64,000 bases of DNA from contig NZ_JAMBNP010000001.1 of assembly GCF_023715145.1 (NCBI RefSeq), forward strand, positions 1 to 64,000. The letters are read 5' to 3'. The stretch is from Paenibacillus glycanilyticus. Its GTDB lineage: Bacteria; Bacillota; Bacilli; Paenibacillales; Paenibacillaceae. Positions 40,687 to 49,888 of this stretch are shown one piece after another. A model generated the notes under the pieces. The model had not been told where the DNA came from. It saw only the letters and a list, made by a program, of their open reading frames with translations, and searched no databases. The position numbers and the translations under genes are program-made. Position 1 is the stretch's first letter; every line of letters begins with the position of its first letter.

Positions 40687-41643
40687 CTATTTGATGCCAT
40701 GCTTCTTCGCATAATCAAGCACGATCTGATAATCGCCGTTCACATCGCTGAAGGTGGCATAGTTTCTTGCTGTCGCGAACCACTCAATCGTAGTCGCCTT
40801 CCTTGCTTTAGCCGATTTCCGAAGATCATCCTGCGTAATCGGCTGAATTTCTCCCGTCTCGAAGGTACGCTCCATGGCGGACGTGACGGCATCATTTACG
40901 ACCTGCTCCAGATCCGCGCCAGAGAACAGCCTGGTCTCGGCTGCCAGCTTGCCAAGATTCAAGGCATTCGTAGGCTTGCCCGCCAGCTTAAGCTGCATAA
41001 TCGTTGTCCGCTCTTCCTCTTCCGGAGGCGGCACGAATACAAGATGATTGAAACGACCAGGGCGGCGCAAGGCGGAATCCAGATACCACGGCGTATTGGT
41101 TGCCCCAATAACAAACACCTGGTCATTGCCGGATTGCAGCCCGTCCAGCTCGGTCAGCAGCTGATTGACGAGCATCCGCTCATGATGCTGCCGCATTTGA
41201 TGACGGCTTCCTCCCATGGCATCCAGCTCATCAATGAATATCACGCAGGGCTTGTTCTCCCGGGCTTTCTGGAACACGTCATGGAGGTTATGCTCGCTTT
41301 GCCCGACATACATCCCCAGAATGGCCTGCAGCTCGATATGGATGAAATTCGCGTCAATCTCACCGGCCACTGCACGAGCCAGGAAGGTCTTGCCGCATCC
41401 GGGAGGTCCAAACAAGAGCAGGCTGCCGCCGGCTTCCTTGCCATATGCTTTGAAGATTTCAGGCTGCTTCAGAGGCAGAATAAAGTTCATCCGAATCTTC
41501 TTCTTCACCTCTTCAAGGCCGCCGACGTCTTCGAAGGTTTCCTTCGGTTTATCCGTCTCGACAAAGGATTGTTCATCCTTGCTGAACTGCATAAGCTTCA
41601 GCTTATTCCTGCGTCTTTCCGATAGTTCATCATAATCCGACAT
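40687..41643 (-). CDS. AAA family ATPase
   Basis: A 318-residue single AAA domain of the CDC48/FtsH-like type. Walker A is LLLFGPPGCGKTFLARAVAG, Walker B is PCVIFIDELDAMGGSRH, and the second region of homology is DSALRRPGRFNHLVFVPPP. It lacks a protease domain, so it would act as an unfoldase or remodeller. A short C-terminal extension (KARKATTIEWFATARNYATF) is typical of Vps4/spastin-like ends. The start is ATG 41643 after GAAGGAGG. It is paired with the downstream TPR protein. Confidence 0.88.
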   Translation of the reverse strand: MSDYDELSERRRNKLKLMQFSKDEQSFVETDKPKETFEDVGGLEEVKKKIRMNFILPLKQPEIFKAYGKEAGGSLLLFGPPGCGKTFLARAVAGEIDANFIHIELQAILGMYVGQSEHNLHDVFQKARENKPCVIFIDELDAMGGSRHQMRQHHERMLVNQLLTELDGLQSGNDQVFVIGATNTPWYLDSALRRPGRFNHLVFVPPPEEEERTTIMQLKLAGKPTNALNLGKLAAETRLFSGADLEQVVNDAVTSAMERTFETGEIQPITQDDLRKSAKARKATTIEWFATARNYATFSDVNGDYQIVLDYAKKHGIK

Positions 41644-41687
41644 TCTCGATTCCTCCTTCACCCTCTATATTGAAAATAGTACCATAA

Positions 41688-42782
41688 TCATTTCAAGGTT
41701 TGTTTTACTTTCTCATGAAGTTGAACGAAAGCCTCTCTCAGTCGGTCCTTCGGAACAAATGAATAACGGTCTCCGAGGCTTACTTCGTAATAAGAAGCGC
41801 CTTCTCCCGTGTCGCGCACGCTGCCGGTCAAGCCTATCCCGGTCTCTTCGTATACGGCGATCAGAATCTTCTCGAATGTCTCTTTCGGCAGAGCCGCATG
41901 AACATGGAACATATTGGATACCGGTACTACCGGTCGAGTCTCGACGCCTTCGATGCCGTTATTGTACATCCCGGCTAATTCGACGGCAGCTTTATAATAC
42001 TGCTCCATCTTAGACAGCCTTTCGTCAAAGGCTTGATCCGCGTTAAGAATATAAGGGTAGAGGCTGATCAAGTCGCCGCCATGACGACGTTTCCAGATCT
42101 TCGATTGACTCGCGAATGCTTCCTCTCCGGCAAGAATGGCCCCGGCAATTCCTCCGATCCCTTTGTAGAAGGACACGTACACGCTGTCAAACAAAGCGCA
42201 GACTTCGGCGGCCGTCTTGCCGTAGTACGGCAAAATCTCGTAAAGTCTTGCCCCGTCGAGATGCAACTTAATGCCTTTCGCACGGCAATGGGCAGCAATG
42301 GCTTCCAGCTCTTCAAATGCAGGCAGCTGTCCTCCGATTTCCCGCTGCGGCAGCTCAAGCAGCAGACAAGCCATATCGTCATCCATGCTCTGAACATCCT
42401 GGAGTGTGATTAGCCGGTCTTTGTCCGCCAGAAGCACGGGCTCCAAATGATGAAGCTCCCTCAGGCCGTCCTGCTCATGAATCTCCAGATGGCATAATGG
42501 ATGATAAGCAACCTTCCTGCTACCCTTCTCATCGCACCATTGACGCAGCGCAATCTGTTGGGCCATCGTTCCGCTTGGGAAGAAGACAGCGGATGGCTTG
42601 CCCAGGTAGGCCGCGATTTTCGCCTGAAAATCCTCGATTACTTTTCCCGTTCCGTATATATCGCTATCGATCTCGCCTTGAAGATGATCGAATGTATCCT
42701 TTAATACTTGAACATTACGCTTTCCATGTCCCAGAACCGGATATTCTGCCGTGTTATAAGCTTCAAGAAGTGTCTTCACCAT
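41688..42782 (-). CDS. low-specificity L-threonine aldolase-type PLP enzyme
   Basis: A 364-residue PLP enzyme of the beta-eliminating lyase/threonine aldolase family, which splits threonine to glycine and acetaldehyde. FFPSGTMAQQIALRQW, the LHLDGARLYEILPYYGKTAA block and the PLP-lysine segment VYVSFYKGIGGIAGAILAG are present. It overlaps the upstream SDR gene by seven bases and is probably translated with it. Substrate preference cannot be read from the sequence. Confidence 0.85.
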   Translation of the reverse strand: MVKTLLEAYNTAEYPVLGHGKRNVQVLKDTFDHLQGEIDSDIYGTGKVIEDFQAKIAAYLGKPSAVFFPSGTMAQQIALRQWCDEKGSRKVAYHPLCHLEIHEQDGLRELHHLEPVLLADKDRLITLQDVQSMDDDMACLLLELPQREIGGQLPAFEELEAIAAHCRAKGIKLHLDGARLYEILPYYGKTAAEVCALFDSVYVSFYKGIGGIAGAILAGEEAFASQSKIWKRRHGGDLISLYPYILNADQAFDERLSKMEQYYKAAVELAGMYNNGIEGVETRPVVPVSNMFHVHAALPKETFEKILIAVYEETGIGLTGSVRDTGEGASYYEVSLGDRYSFVPKDRLREAFVQLHEKVKQTLK

Positions 42783-43498
42783 TTCAATTTCCTACCTTCA
42801 TAATCTACATATTCGCATTCCATCGCGGAAGCTTCTCTTCCTATGGCTGAATGAATGACCTTCGTAATACCTGCCGCAGACTGCTTGGGTGTCAGCTCTG
42901 CCGCTTCATCCAGCTTGCCTTGCATATGCGTCTGCACCCAGCCCGGATGAATGACCAGCACACGTCCGCCTTGAGGCTTAAGGCCGTTATGTATAAGCTT
43001 CGATTGCATATTGACCGCCGCTTTGGACATGCAGTAAGCATACCAGGCATCTCGCCAGCAGTCTGCAATGCTACCTGCTTCCGAGGAAATATTGGCGATC
43101 AGCTTGGAATCGCTTTGCAGGAGGAGCGGCGTAAAGGTCTGGCTCATGCGCAGGCTGCCCAAGGCATTAACGTTGAATACGCTCAGCATTTCTTCATATT
43201 GAAGCTCATCGTGAATGGTATTTCCAATTTCTCCCAGGATTGCCGCGTTATTTATAAGTACATCAAGCCTATCGGTTCTCGACTCTACCCATTCAAAGGC
43301 CTGCTTGACGCTTGTTTCACTTGCTACATCAAGCGGAAACACCGACAGCTGCTCGCCATATTCCTTCTGCAGCTCCTGCAATCCGGCGCTGTCGGCATAT
43401 TGTCCGGCGAATACCCGGCTGCCGTCCTGCAGCCACTGTGCAGTGAGCGCTAAACCGACACCGCGATCCGCTCCCGTCACCAACATCGTTTTGACCAT
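42776..43498 (-). CDS. short-chain dehydrogenase
   Basis: A 240-residue SDR with nucleotide motif TGADRGVGLALTAQ (TGxxxGxG), LINNAAILGE and active-site Y-C-M-S-K in WYAYCMSKAAVNM. It resembles the C-factor/sniffer-like subgroup. The start is ATG 43498 after GAGGAGACGGG; an ATG twelve codons upstream lacks a site. It is the first gene of a two-gene operon with the threonine aldolase. Confidence 0.88.
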   Translation of the reverse strand: MVKTMLVTGADRGVGLALTAQWLQDGSRVFAGQYADSAGLQELQKEYGEQLSVFPLDVASETSVKQAFEWVESRTDRLDVLINNAAILGEIGNTIHDELQYEEMLSVFNVNALGSLRMSQTFTPLLLQSDSKLIANISSEAGSIADCWRDAWYAYCMSKAAVNMQSKLIHNGLKPQGGRVLVIHPGWVQTHMQGKLDEAAELTPKQSAAGITKVIHSAIGREASAMECEYVDYEGRKLKW

Positions 43499-43587
43499 CT
43501 GTATCCCGTCTCCTCTCCGTGCCTGCACAGGCATGTCCTAAGTATAGCATACAACCTCCCGCATGAAATCGATTACGGAGGCATATC

Positions 43588-43620
43588 GAAAAACCGCTGC
43601 CAAATGCGGCAGCGGTTTCT
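43588..43620 (-). terminator. rho-independent terminator of the 43625-44170 gene
   Basis: AAAAACCGCTGCC pairs with GGCAGCGGTTTCT around AAATGC, directly downstream of the hypothetical gene's stop on the - strand. The + strand poly-A arm becomes the T-run in that direction. Confidence 0.8.
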
Positions 43621-43624
43621 CCTC

Positions 43625-44170
43625 TTACTCTTCTTCCTGCTTGTTGCTCTCTGCCTGCTCCGCTGCTTCCGGACCGTGATCTGCTTCGGCGTCATGGGCG
43701 GCGGCGATCTTCAGCCTGTACAGCTCCCTGTAGTTCTGCAGAAGAGTCGTTTCCTGTTCATGGATAAGTGCAGTTAGCTGCTCAATTCTCATATCCAGGG
43801 ACACGCCATGCTCCAGTACCACGTCCTCTTCAAAAGGAGGCTCGTAGATTAACGTCTTGTTGCACCCGAAGGTGGATTCTGCCCAATGGTTGGCGTCATC
43901 CTTGCTGCTATGCTTATAGATTTCCACATACGTATCAAATAGCGCATTAACGGCTTTTCGACAATCCCAGCCTAGAATCACAAGACCTTCTTTGGCCTTG
44001 TTCACCGCACGCATAAGCTGGAAGTCGTTTAGTCTTCCGCGTTCGGCCTCTACACGGTCAATCTCCGCGACGAATACTGGATATGCGCGGCAAAATAATG
44101 CGGCAGCAGCGAAAAATTCCTCCTGCGGAATGTTTGTGGCATCCTGCTGCGGTTTGGAAGCTTGCTCCAT
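43625..44170 (-). CDS. hypothetical protein
   Basis: A 181-residue acidic, helical cytoplasmic protein. It includes AAALFCRAYPVFVAEIDRVE, a central LVILGWDCRKAVNALFDTYV and a likely coiled coil near 130-165 (SLDMRIEQLTALIHEQETTL), ending in an acidic Gln/Glu-rich tail. Family not recognised. It has its own terminator and no close partner. Confidence 0.7.
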   Translation of the reverse strand: MEQASKPQQDATNIPQEEFFAAAALFCRAYPVFVAEIDRVEAERGRLNDFQLMRAVNKAKEGLVILGWDCRKAVNALFDTYVEIYKHSSKDDANHWAESTFGCNKTLIYEPPFEEDVVLEHGVSLDMRIEQLTALIHEQETTLLQNYRELYRLKIAAAHDAEADHGPEAAEQAESNKQEEE

Positions 44171-44338
44171 TTTGTCGTCATTCCCCTCTTGCGATACTTC
44201 TTTATCCGGGCGATTAACCCGATTCTAAAAGTATATGTAACAACGGGTGATGAAGCAAGCATCTCCTCGCCATGACTTTGCCTGCGGATTCGTATATAAT
44301 AGACCAAGTATCGATGTACATAGAAAGCTGGTGCTTAA

Positions 44339-44446
44339 ATGAACGGACGTAAGGCAGTTTATATTGTAGTTGGAATCTGTGTAGCTCTTGCATTATTCGT
44401 ATATTGCTGTATCCAATATGTCGTTAATGCGGCGCATTCGAGCTGA
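44339..44446 (+). CDS. possible 35-residue membrane peptide
   Basis: ATG frame encoding a short basic start, MNGRKA, then one hydrophobic helix (VYIVVGICVALALFVYCCIQYV) and a short tail. No good ribosome site is seen. The last six codons form the left arm of a terminator stem. This compact layout is sometimes seen for real small genes, but a chance frame is possible. Confidence 0.4.
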   Translation: MNGRKAVYIVVGICVALALFVYCCIQYVVNAAHSS

Positions 44447-44459
44447 ATGCGCCTTTTTT
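44431..44459 (+). terminator. rho-independent terminator
   Basis: GGCGCATTC (44431-44439) and GAATGCGCC (44445-44453) form a perfect nine-base stem followed by TTTTTT. Confidence 0.9.
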
Positions 44460-44481
44460 ATTGCCTATTCTTGTTGACTGA

Positions 44482-44994
44482 CTAATCCCAAGGATGTGCT
44501 ACCGTCAGAAAATCCGCGAATTTCTTGCTTTCCTCGCGGCGAATCCGCCGCATTTCGGCGCGATGAGGAGCTGTCTCATACAGCTTGAATTCCTCTTCCG
44601 ATTCCGGAATGACCTTCGGCACCGGTACGGGACGCCTGTTCTCGTCCAGCGCAACGAAGGTCAGGAAGGACGTTGCCGCGACATCGCGGTCCCCGCTTAA
44701 CAAATCCTCTTTAATGACCTTAACGAACACCTCTACGGAAGTTCGCCCCGTCCAAGTAACGAAGGACTCGAGACACACGGAATCGGAAGGCCGGATCGGA
44801 TACAGGAAGTCAACGGAGTCGGTTGAGGCCGTAACGACCGCACGCCGGCAATGCTTGGTTGCCGCTATAGAAGCAATATCGTCGATATAAGCCATCAGCT
44901 TGCCGCCAAATAACGTATTGTGGTTATTCACGTCCGTAGGAAAAATTCTAGACGTTTTATAACATCTGGATTCGCGAGAATATCGTTGTTCCAT
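44482..44994 (-). CDS. acyl-CoA thioesterase, hotdog fold
   Basis: A 170-residue thioesterase that hydrolyses acyl-CoA esters. FPTDVNNHNTLFGGKLMAYI is the active-site block (Asn and Asp-type residues at N-x-x-x-T-L-F-G-G). DSVDFLYPIRPSDSVCLESF and the long C-terminal helix are typical of the YkhA/acyl-CoA hydrolase group. Length is normal. Single gene. Confidence 0.9.
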   Translation of the reverse strand: MEQRYSRESRCYKTSRIFPTDVNNHNTLFGGKLMAYIDDIASIAATKHCRRAVVTASTDSVDFLYPIRPSDSVCLESFVTWTGRTSVEVFVKVIKEDLLSGDRDVAATSFLTFVALDENRRPVPVPKVIPESEEEFKLYETAPHRAEMRRIRREESKKFADFLTVAHPWD

Positions 44995-45072
44995 ATCGGG
45001 GCCATCCTCTTCTCTTCGCTTTTCTTTTAGGTACTCATTGGTCTTTCATCCGCGAGTGCGCGTTCATGAAGC

Positions 45073-46032
45073 TTACGGCGCCAGAAACACGGACAGCATT
45101 TGACGCAGCGCCTGATCCGCATCCACTTCCAGGCAGAACGTAATTTCTCTCCCGACCTGCGGATTAACCCGGCGATCTGTGATGATCATGCCCGCCGTGA
45201 GACCATGTCCGCAGTCAATATCGGCACGCATAACTCTGGTATTCACGAGAGAGGGATTCACTGCCACCAGCACGGCTAGCGGATCATGCATTGGACACTC
45301 CCCGAGGTATTGATTCTGTTCCAGGTAAAAGGTGAAATATTTCTCCAAGGCCGTATGTAAAAAATCAACGATAGGCTGCTTGTCCTCTGGAGCCAGCCGG
45401 CGCAGCTGATCGAGATGAGTGCGCGACAATCTCGTCTGAAGCGTAACATCCAATCCTACGATCGTAAGCGGCAGCTCCGAGCGGAAGACTTGCTGTGCCG
45501 CCTCCGGATCTCCCCACAGGTTCGCTTCGCTGACCGGCGTTACGTTGCCGGGGGCAAATACCGTTCCGCCCATCACTACGACGTTTCGGATCTTGCTTGC
45601 AATAGACGGGTCCATAGCCACCGCCAACGCCAGATTGGTCATTCGTCCTACCGTTACGACAACAAGCTCACCGGGAAGCTCATGTGCTTTACGGACGATA
45701 AATTCCGCGGCGGATTCCTTGAGAGGCTGTTGCTCAGTTGGCGCAAGCTTCGCATCGCCAATCCCGTTATGACCGTGAATATGCGGAACCGGACCCGCGT
45801 AATCCCGCTGCAGCGGACCTGCTGCGCCTGCCGCTACCGGAACCTCATATCCGCAGTTCGCCAGCTTAATGAGCCGCAGCGTATTCTCGGTTGCCTGCTC
45901 CACATGAATATTGCCAAATCCGGTTGTTAACCCTTCCACGTGAATGTCCGGTGACAGCAAGGCATACAGAACGGCCAGCGCGTCATCGATCCCTGTATCT
46001 ACATCCAAAATAATTCGTGTTTTACCGTTCAT
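45073..46032 (-). CDS. nucleoside hydrolase (inosine-uridine preferring type)
   Basis: A 319-residue enzyme that cuts the N-glycosidic bond of nucleosides to give ribose and a free base. The calcium-binding motif DVDTGIDDALAVLYALL is at the N-terminus. HGHNGIGDAKL and VVMGGTVFAPGNVTPVSEAN, then the catalytic-region YLGECPMHDPLAVLVAV, are intact. Base preference is not readable. Free bases from it could feed the purine-degradation cluster 13 kb away, which is inference only. Confidence 0.92.
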   Translation of the reverse strand: MNGKTRIILDVDTGIDDALAVLYALLSPDIHVEGLTTGFGNIHVEQATENTLRLIKLANCGYEVPVAAGAAGPLQRDYAGPVPHIHGHNGIGDAKLAPTEQQPLKESAAEFIVRKAHELPGELVVVTVGRMTNLALAVAMDPSIASKIRNVVVMGGTVFAPGNVTPVSEANLWGDPEAAQQVFRSELPLTIVGLDVTLQTRLSRTHLDQLRRLAPEDKQPIVDFLHTALEKYFTFYLEQNQYLGECPMHDPLAVLVAVNPSLVNTRVMRADIDCGHGLTAGMIITDRRVNPQVGREITFCLEVDADQALRQMLSVFLAP

Positions 46033-46172
46033 TGCTTATTCCTCCTGTTGTATGAATCACAAACTCTATTGTAATCGAATTCGACAATTTTTGCTTTTAA
46101 TTAGGACAACTATTGTTCCCGGCACATAAAATTTATTGATTCATTTGTGAATAACGCTTTAGCCGCTTGCGC

Positions 46173-46208
46173 AAAAGAGCCAAGACTTCTCATCAGTCTT
46201 GGCTCTTT
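46173..46208 (-). terminator. rho-independent terminator of the dacF-type gene
   Basis: AAAAGAGCCAAGACT pairs with AGTCTTGGCTCTTT around TCTCATC. It lies just downstream of the carboxypeptidase stop on the - strand. Confidence 0.85.
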
Positions 46209-46214
46209 ACCTTG

Positions 46215-47483
46215 TTATTTATATAATTTTCTTCTGCGTTGTCTTACATACATGATCCGGGCAGACAAGAGCATAAAGAGGAGCATGACCGACCAGGCAA
46301 TCGTTATTCCCAAGCTCCAGCCGGAAGCTTTGTGCGTTCGAGTCGTTCCGTTCAGCGGATCAGACTTTGTGATGGAAGCTATCTGAACCTCCGCCTGCTC
46401 TGCTAGCGGAACGATGGGCACTAATGCCGCAGCCGTCTCAGACGGGCTATAGACCTCCGAGGACTGGACGTAAGCTCTTCCGCTCGAATCAACGGCTACG
46501 GTTGGAACCACACCATCCTTCATGGTCACCCAGAATGGCTTGTCGGCGATAAACTCCATCGATTTGCCGGTATCCCGCGTCACAAACGTGCGTTTCTCAT
46601 CCTCGGCCATATATTGCGAGCTCGTATAATGGGCAAACCCATAATCGAGCAGATTGGCCATATCCGTATACACGCCTGCATCCGTATCGCCTTTAAGTAT
46701 TACCCCGATAAGCTCCATATCCCCGCGTTCAGCGGCGGATACCAAGGTATAGCCGGCTGCCTGCGTAAATCCGTTTTTCACGCCGATGGCACCTTCGTAG
46801 CTTTTTAGCATTTTATTATGATTTTCGAGCTTGGAGACCCATTCCTGTCCGACCCACGGCCTCGACTTGGTGGCCACAACTTGACGGAACTGTTCGTTCT
46901 CCATCGCATATTGCGCGATCTTAGCCATATCCCTTGCCGTCGTATACTGATTCTCATCGGGCAGTCCGCTTGGATTCACAAAGTTGGTATCCCAAGCTCC
47001 CAGCTTGCGGACAAACTCGTTCATGCGCTGGGCGAACTGCTCATTCGTGCCGTCAATATGCTCGGCGATAGCGGTAGCCGCATCGTTCCCCGAGTTGATC
47101 AGCATCCCCTCGATCAGATCCAGCATCGGCTTCTGCTCGCCTTCCGCCAGATAGATCCGGGTCCCGTCTTCGCCGCGCGCGTTCTTCGAGACCGTCACGA
47201 TATCGGCAGGATCCGATTGCTCCAGGGCAATAATGCCGGTAACAATCTTCGTAATGCTTGCCGGATACAAACGCTCGGTTTCGTTTTTGGCGAAAAGCAC
47301 TGCGCCGGACTTGGCGTCAATCAGAACGGCTGATTCCGAATGCGGCATTTCGGGCAGCTGCTCGGCAGGCTGCTGGGTCTGATCCTCGGCTGGCTGCACA
47401 GACTCTTCCGCAAATACGGGTACTGGCGATAGTAATGCGAGAATAATGAACATCATTGCAATCAGGCCTTGAAGTGGTCTCAT
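46215..47483 (-). CDS. dacF: D-alanyl-D-alanine carboxypeptidase, DacF-like
   Basis: A 422-residue low-molecular-weight penicillin-binding protein that trims the terminal D-Ala of peptidoglycan stem peptides. A signal peptide (MRPLQGLIAMMFIILALLSP) comes first. The catalytic motifs are S-I-T-K (YPASITKI), S-G-N (INSGNDAATA) and K-N-G (GVKNGFTQAAG), where most relatives have K-T-G. Near the end a membrane helix (WSLGITIAWSVMLLFMLLSA) and a basic tail anchor it. The start is ATG 47483 after AGAGGGG; the ATG at 47504 overlaps the HAD stop. Confidence 0.88.
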   Translation of the reverse strand: MRPLQGLIAMMFIILALLSPVPVFAEESVQPAEDQTQQPAEQLPEMPHSESAVLIDAKSGAVLFAKNETERLYPASITKIVTGIIALEQSDPADIVTVSKNARGEDGTRIYLAEGEQKPMLDLIEGMLINSGNDAATAIAEHIDGTNEQFAQRMNEFVRKLGAWDTNFVNPSGLPDENQYTTARDMAKIAQYAMENEQFRQVVATKSRPWVGQEWVSKLENHNKMLKSYEGAIGVKNGFTQAAGYTLVSAAERGDMELIGVILKGDTDAGVYTDMANLLDYGFAHYTSSQYMAEDEKRTFVTRDTGKSMEFIADKPFWVTMKDGVVPTVAVDSSGRAYVQSSEVYSPSETAAALVPIVPLAEQAEVQIASITKSDPLNGTTRTHKASGWSLGITIAWSVMLLFMLLSARIMYVRQRRRKLYK

Positions 47484-47500
47484 AATTCCCCTCTTTATCC

Positions 47501-48346
47501 TCATGTAGTCAAACGCGACCGTTCTACTGCTATATATCGGGCGACTGCATCCTCATTGCTGTTGCCGATGATGGAATCCGCCAATTGTTTTATTTGCTCA
47601 TGGGCATCGGCGACGGCGATTCTGGTGCCTGCCGCGCGGAACATGCCAAGATCGTTCAGGTTATCTCCGAATACGGTTACATCTTCAAGCTCTGAGCCGA
47701 CAAGCTTCGCCCATATTCGCGCGCCCTCCCCTTTGTTCGCCAGGGGATGACTCATTTCGAGAAAATAATGATCTTTAATATACGCGTCTTTTATGAACTG
47801 AATATGAACAAGCCCGCCAAATTGCTGCTCGACCGTCAGCTTCAAGGGCTGAAGCTCCTCGTATAACCCAATGTATGTCAGGATTAGAGGGCGGTAAGAA
47901 TCATCGACCTTTAGATTATCCATTTCCTGAAAACGGGGATCATCCGGTCTGCTGTTATAGAAATCCACTTCCCCGCTCCGGTACAGCTTCTCATGAAGCA
48001 CCTTTTCCCGATCCCGTTCATCCAGCGCAAATACAAGCGGCATCAGCCCGTATAGCCGTCCCGCTTCCATAATATCATTCGATAGTTGCGGACTAAGCCA
48101 ATTCCCCTCAATGACCCGCTTCGCAATCGGATCAAAGATCATTGCTCCATTATACAATACAACCGGATAACGCCAAGGAATAATGGAAGTGACACGCTCG
48201 GAGCTCATATAGCTTCTTGCCGTTGCGTAGCTCACGATCGTACCCGCTTCGAGAGCTTCCTTCAACTGAGCTACCGTATAATCCGATAATGACTGATCGG
48301 TACGCAGCAGAGTCCCGTCAAGATCCGTTAAATAGCAGGATGGCAT
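47501..48346 (-). CDS. HAD-superfamily hydrolase, Cof type
   Basis: A 281-residue phosphatase with motif I DLDGTLLRTD (residues 8-17), motif II in ATARS, and motif IV GDNLNDLGMF near 230. The large C2-type cap lies between. Such proteins remove phosphate from sugars or cofactors. It lies just upstream of the DacF-type gene in the same direction and is probably co-transcribed. Confidence 0.92.
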   Translation of the reverse strand: MPSCYLTDLDGTLLRTDQSLSDYTVAQLKEALEAGTIVSYATARSYMSSERVTSIIPWRYPVVLYNGAMIFDPIAKRVIEGNWLSPQLSNDIMEAGRLYGLMPLVFALDERDREKVLHEKLYRSGEVDFYNSRPDDPRFQEMDNLKVDDSYRPLILTYIGLYEELQPLKLTVEQQFGGLVHIQFIKDAYIKDHYFLEMSHPLANKGEGARIWAKLVGSELEDVTVFGDNLNDLGMFRAAGTRIAVADAHEQIKQLADSIIGNSNEDAVARYIAVERSRLTT

Positions 48347-48483
48347 GCATGATTTCCCCTTACGAATTGGATTTCCATACGAGGTAAAAATGAGGATTGT
48401 TTTCAGGCGATATTCATATTACAATCCGTCTATTATGAATAATTTTTCGTAAATTATATTACCTTCTTAAAGGAGAAATAGCA

Positions 48484-48792
48484 ATGAATTCAAAAGAAAT
48501 GGAACAGATTATCATAGAAAGATACAAACAGGATGAAGATACAATGATTCTCGTGTTCGCTCAATGGTGCGTAAATCATGGGCTCGATGCCGTGGAATTG
48601 TATTCGAGGGCCTATCCGCGTCAAGCCGGAAACGTTCGTCTGCTGGAGGCAATGACTGTAACGGCTCCCAAGGAGCAAGCTGGCGATATTGATGATGCTA
48701 CCGTGCTGCAGGTGCTCTCTTTGTTTGGCAATGAGGAGCTTGCGTTTGTGGTGTCCGAGGAAATCGACCGCCGTCCCCGGAGGAACCGTTAG
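48484..48792 (+). CDS. hypothetical protein
   Basis: A 102-residue protein. The conserved-looking core is AQWCVNHGLDAVELYSRAYP and DDATVLQVLSLFGNEELAFV, followed by a short basic tail. No signal or membrane segment is present. Family not recognised, but the strong AAAGGAG ribosome site and normal codon use support it. Divergent from the HAD gene. Confidence 0.75.
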   Translation: MNSKEMEQIIIERYKQDEDTMILVFAQWCVNHGLDAVELYSRAYPRQAGNVRLLEAMTVTAPKEQAGDIDDATVLQVLSLFGNEELAFVVSEEIDRRPRRNR

Positions 48793-48916
48793 GAGCCAGG
48801 TACGGAACGAAAGCACATTATGGGAATGGGAAAATATAGATAACCAAACTTTTACAAACGTACTGCTATTACATAAATATAATTATGTTAACCTATTATT
48901 GCTTAGTATCATAATG

Positions 48917-48941
48917 AAAAGCCCCAAATGGGGCTTTTCGT
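48917..48941 (+). terminator. rho-independent terminator
   Basis: AAAAGCCCC and GGGGCTTTT flank AAATG, a perfect stem with T-run after the small gene at 48484. The remaining 250 bases to the response regulator gene hold no recognisable gene; TATGATAAGATG near 49136 may be part of its promoter. Confidence 0.88.
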
Positions 48942-49189
48942 ATTTGCGTGACTAAGTCACTGATAAATTTTATAAGCTTTGATAGGATCTGCTTAGCTCG
49001 TAATCTCCTAGATTAAACATTAATGAAGAACAATCAATGATCCCCCGTTTTTCGCCATGCATACTCGTCCGCCATCTCCCTCCTGGCCATGCACCATAAC
49101 TTTATTTTACAATCGTTAAAATAAGAAAAATGCAACTATGATAAGATGAAATAGAGACGTTATGAATAAATGAAGGAAAGGAATTTTTC

Positions 49190-49888
49190 ATGAGCGACAA
49201 AATAATGGTGATCGAAGATGAAAAGAAAATCGCTGATGCCATCTCCTATGCGCTGCAAAGGGAAGGCTATCTCGTCGATGTCGTCAATCGCGGAGACGCC
49301 GCTCTCAAGAGATTGCCTATCTTCCAGCCTGACGCCATCATTCTCGACGTTATGCTGCCCGGAATGGACGGCTACGAGATACTGAAGAAGCTTGGAGAAA
49401 AGGGCCGGCGAATCGGCGTTATTATGCTGACGGCCAAGGAAGATATCGTTAATAAAGTATTGGGGCTGGAACTTGGCGCCGATGATTATATAACAAAGCC
49501 CTTCGATATGCGGGAGCTGCTGGCCCGCCTGAAATCTTTGCTCAGAAGGATGCAAGCCGCCGAGGAAAAACAAGATGCAGCCGAGATCTCTCTAGGAGAA
49601 GTCGTTCTTCAGCTCAACAAGAGAACGGCCTACGTCGGAACGAGAGCTCTGGATTTGCCGCCTAAAGAATACGATTTATTGACGTTGCTTCTATCGAGCC
49701 CGGATCAGGTATTTACAAGAGAGCAGCTCCTTGACCGGGTCTGGGGCTTAGAGTATATCGGCGGCACGAGAACCGTAGATATCCACGTGCAAAGGCTTCG
49801 GAAAAAGCTGGGGGAAGAATACGGCAAAATGATTCAAACCGTCCATGGCGTAGGTTATAAAACCTTGGGAGGGTATCGTGAGAATTAG
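49190..49888 (+). CDS. OmpR/PhoB-family response regulator
   Basis: A 232-residue two-component regulator. The receiver domain has the acidic pair in VIEDEKKI, phospho-acceptor Asp in DAIILDVMLPGMDG and Lys in DYITKPFD. A winged-helix domain (residues about 130-230, ALDLPPKEYDLLTLLLSSPD, GGTRTVDIHVQRLRKKLG) follows. The start is ATG after GGAAAGGAA. It overlaps its histidine kinase gene by 11 bases. Confidence 0.95.
   Translation: MSDKIMVIEDEKKIADAISYALQREGYLVDVVNRGDAALKRLPIFQPDAIILDVMLPGMDGYEILKKLGEKGRRIGVIMLTAKEDIVNKVLGLELGADDYITKPFDMRELLARLKSLLRRMQAAEEKQDAAEISLGEVVLQLNKRTAYVGTRALDLPPKEYDLLTLLLSSPDQVFTREQLLDRVWGLEYIGGTRTVDIHVQRLRKKLGEEYGKMIQTVHGVGYKTLGGYREN

Noticed and set aside
40699..41625. 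A long + strand open frame of 308 codons opposite the AAA ATPase gene
   Set aside because: It mirrors the ATPase gene codon pattern; the - strand product has complete AAA motifs and a good ribosome site.
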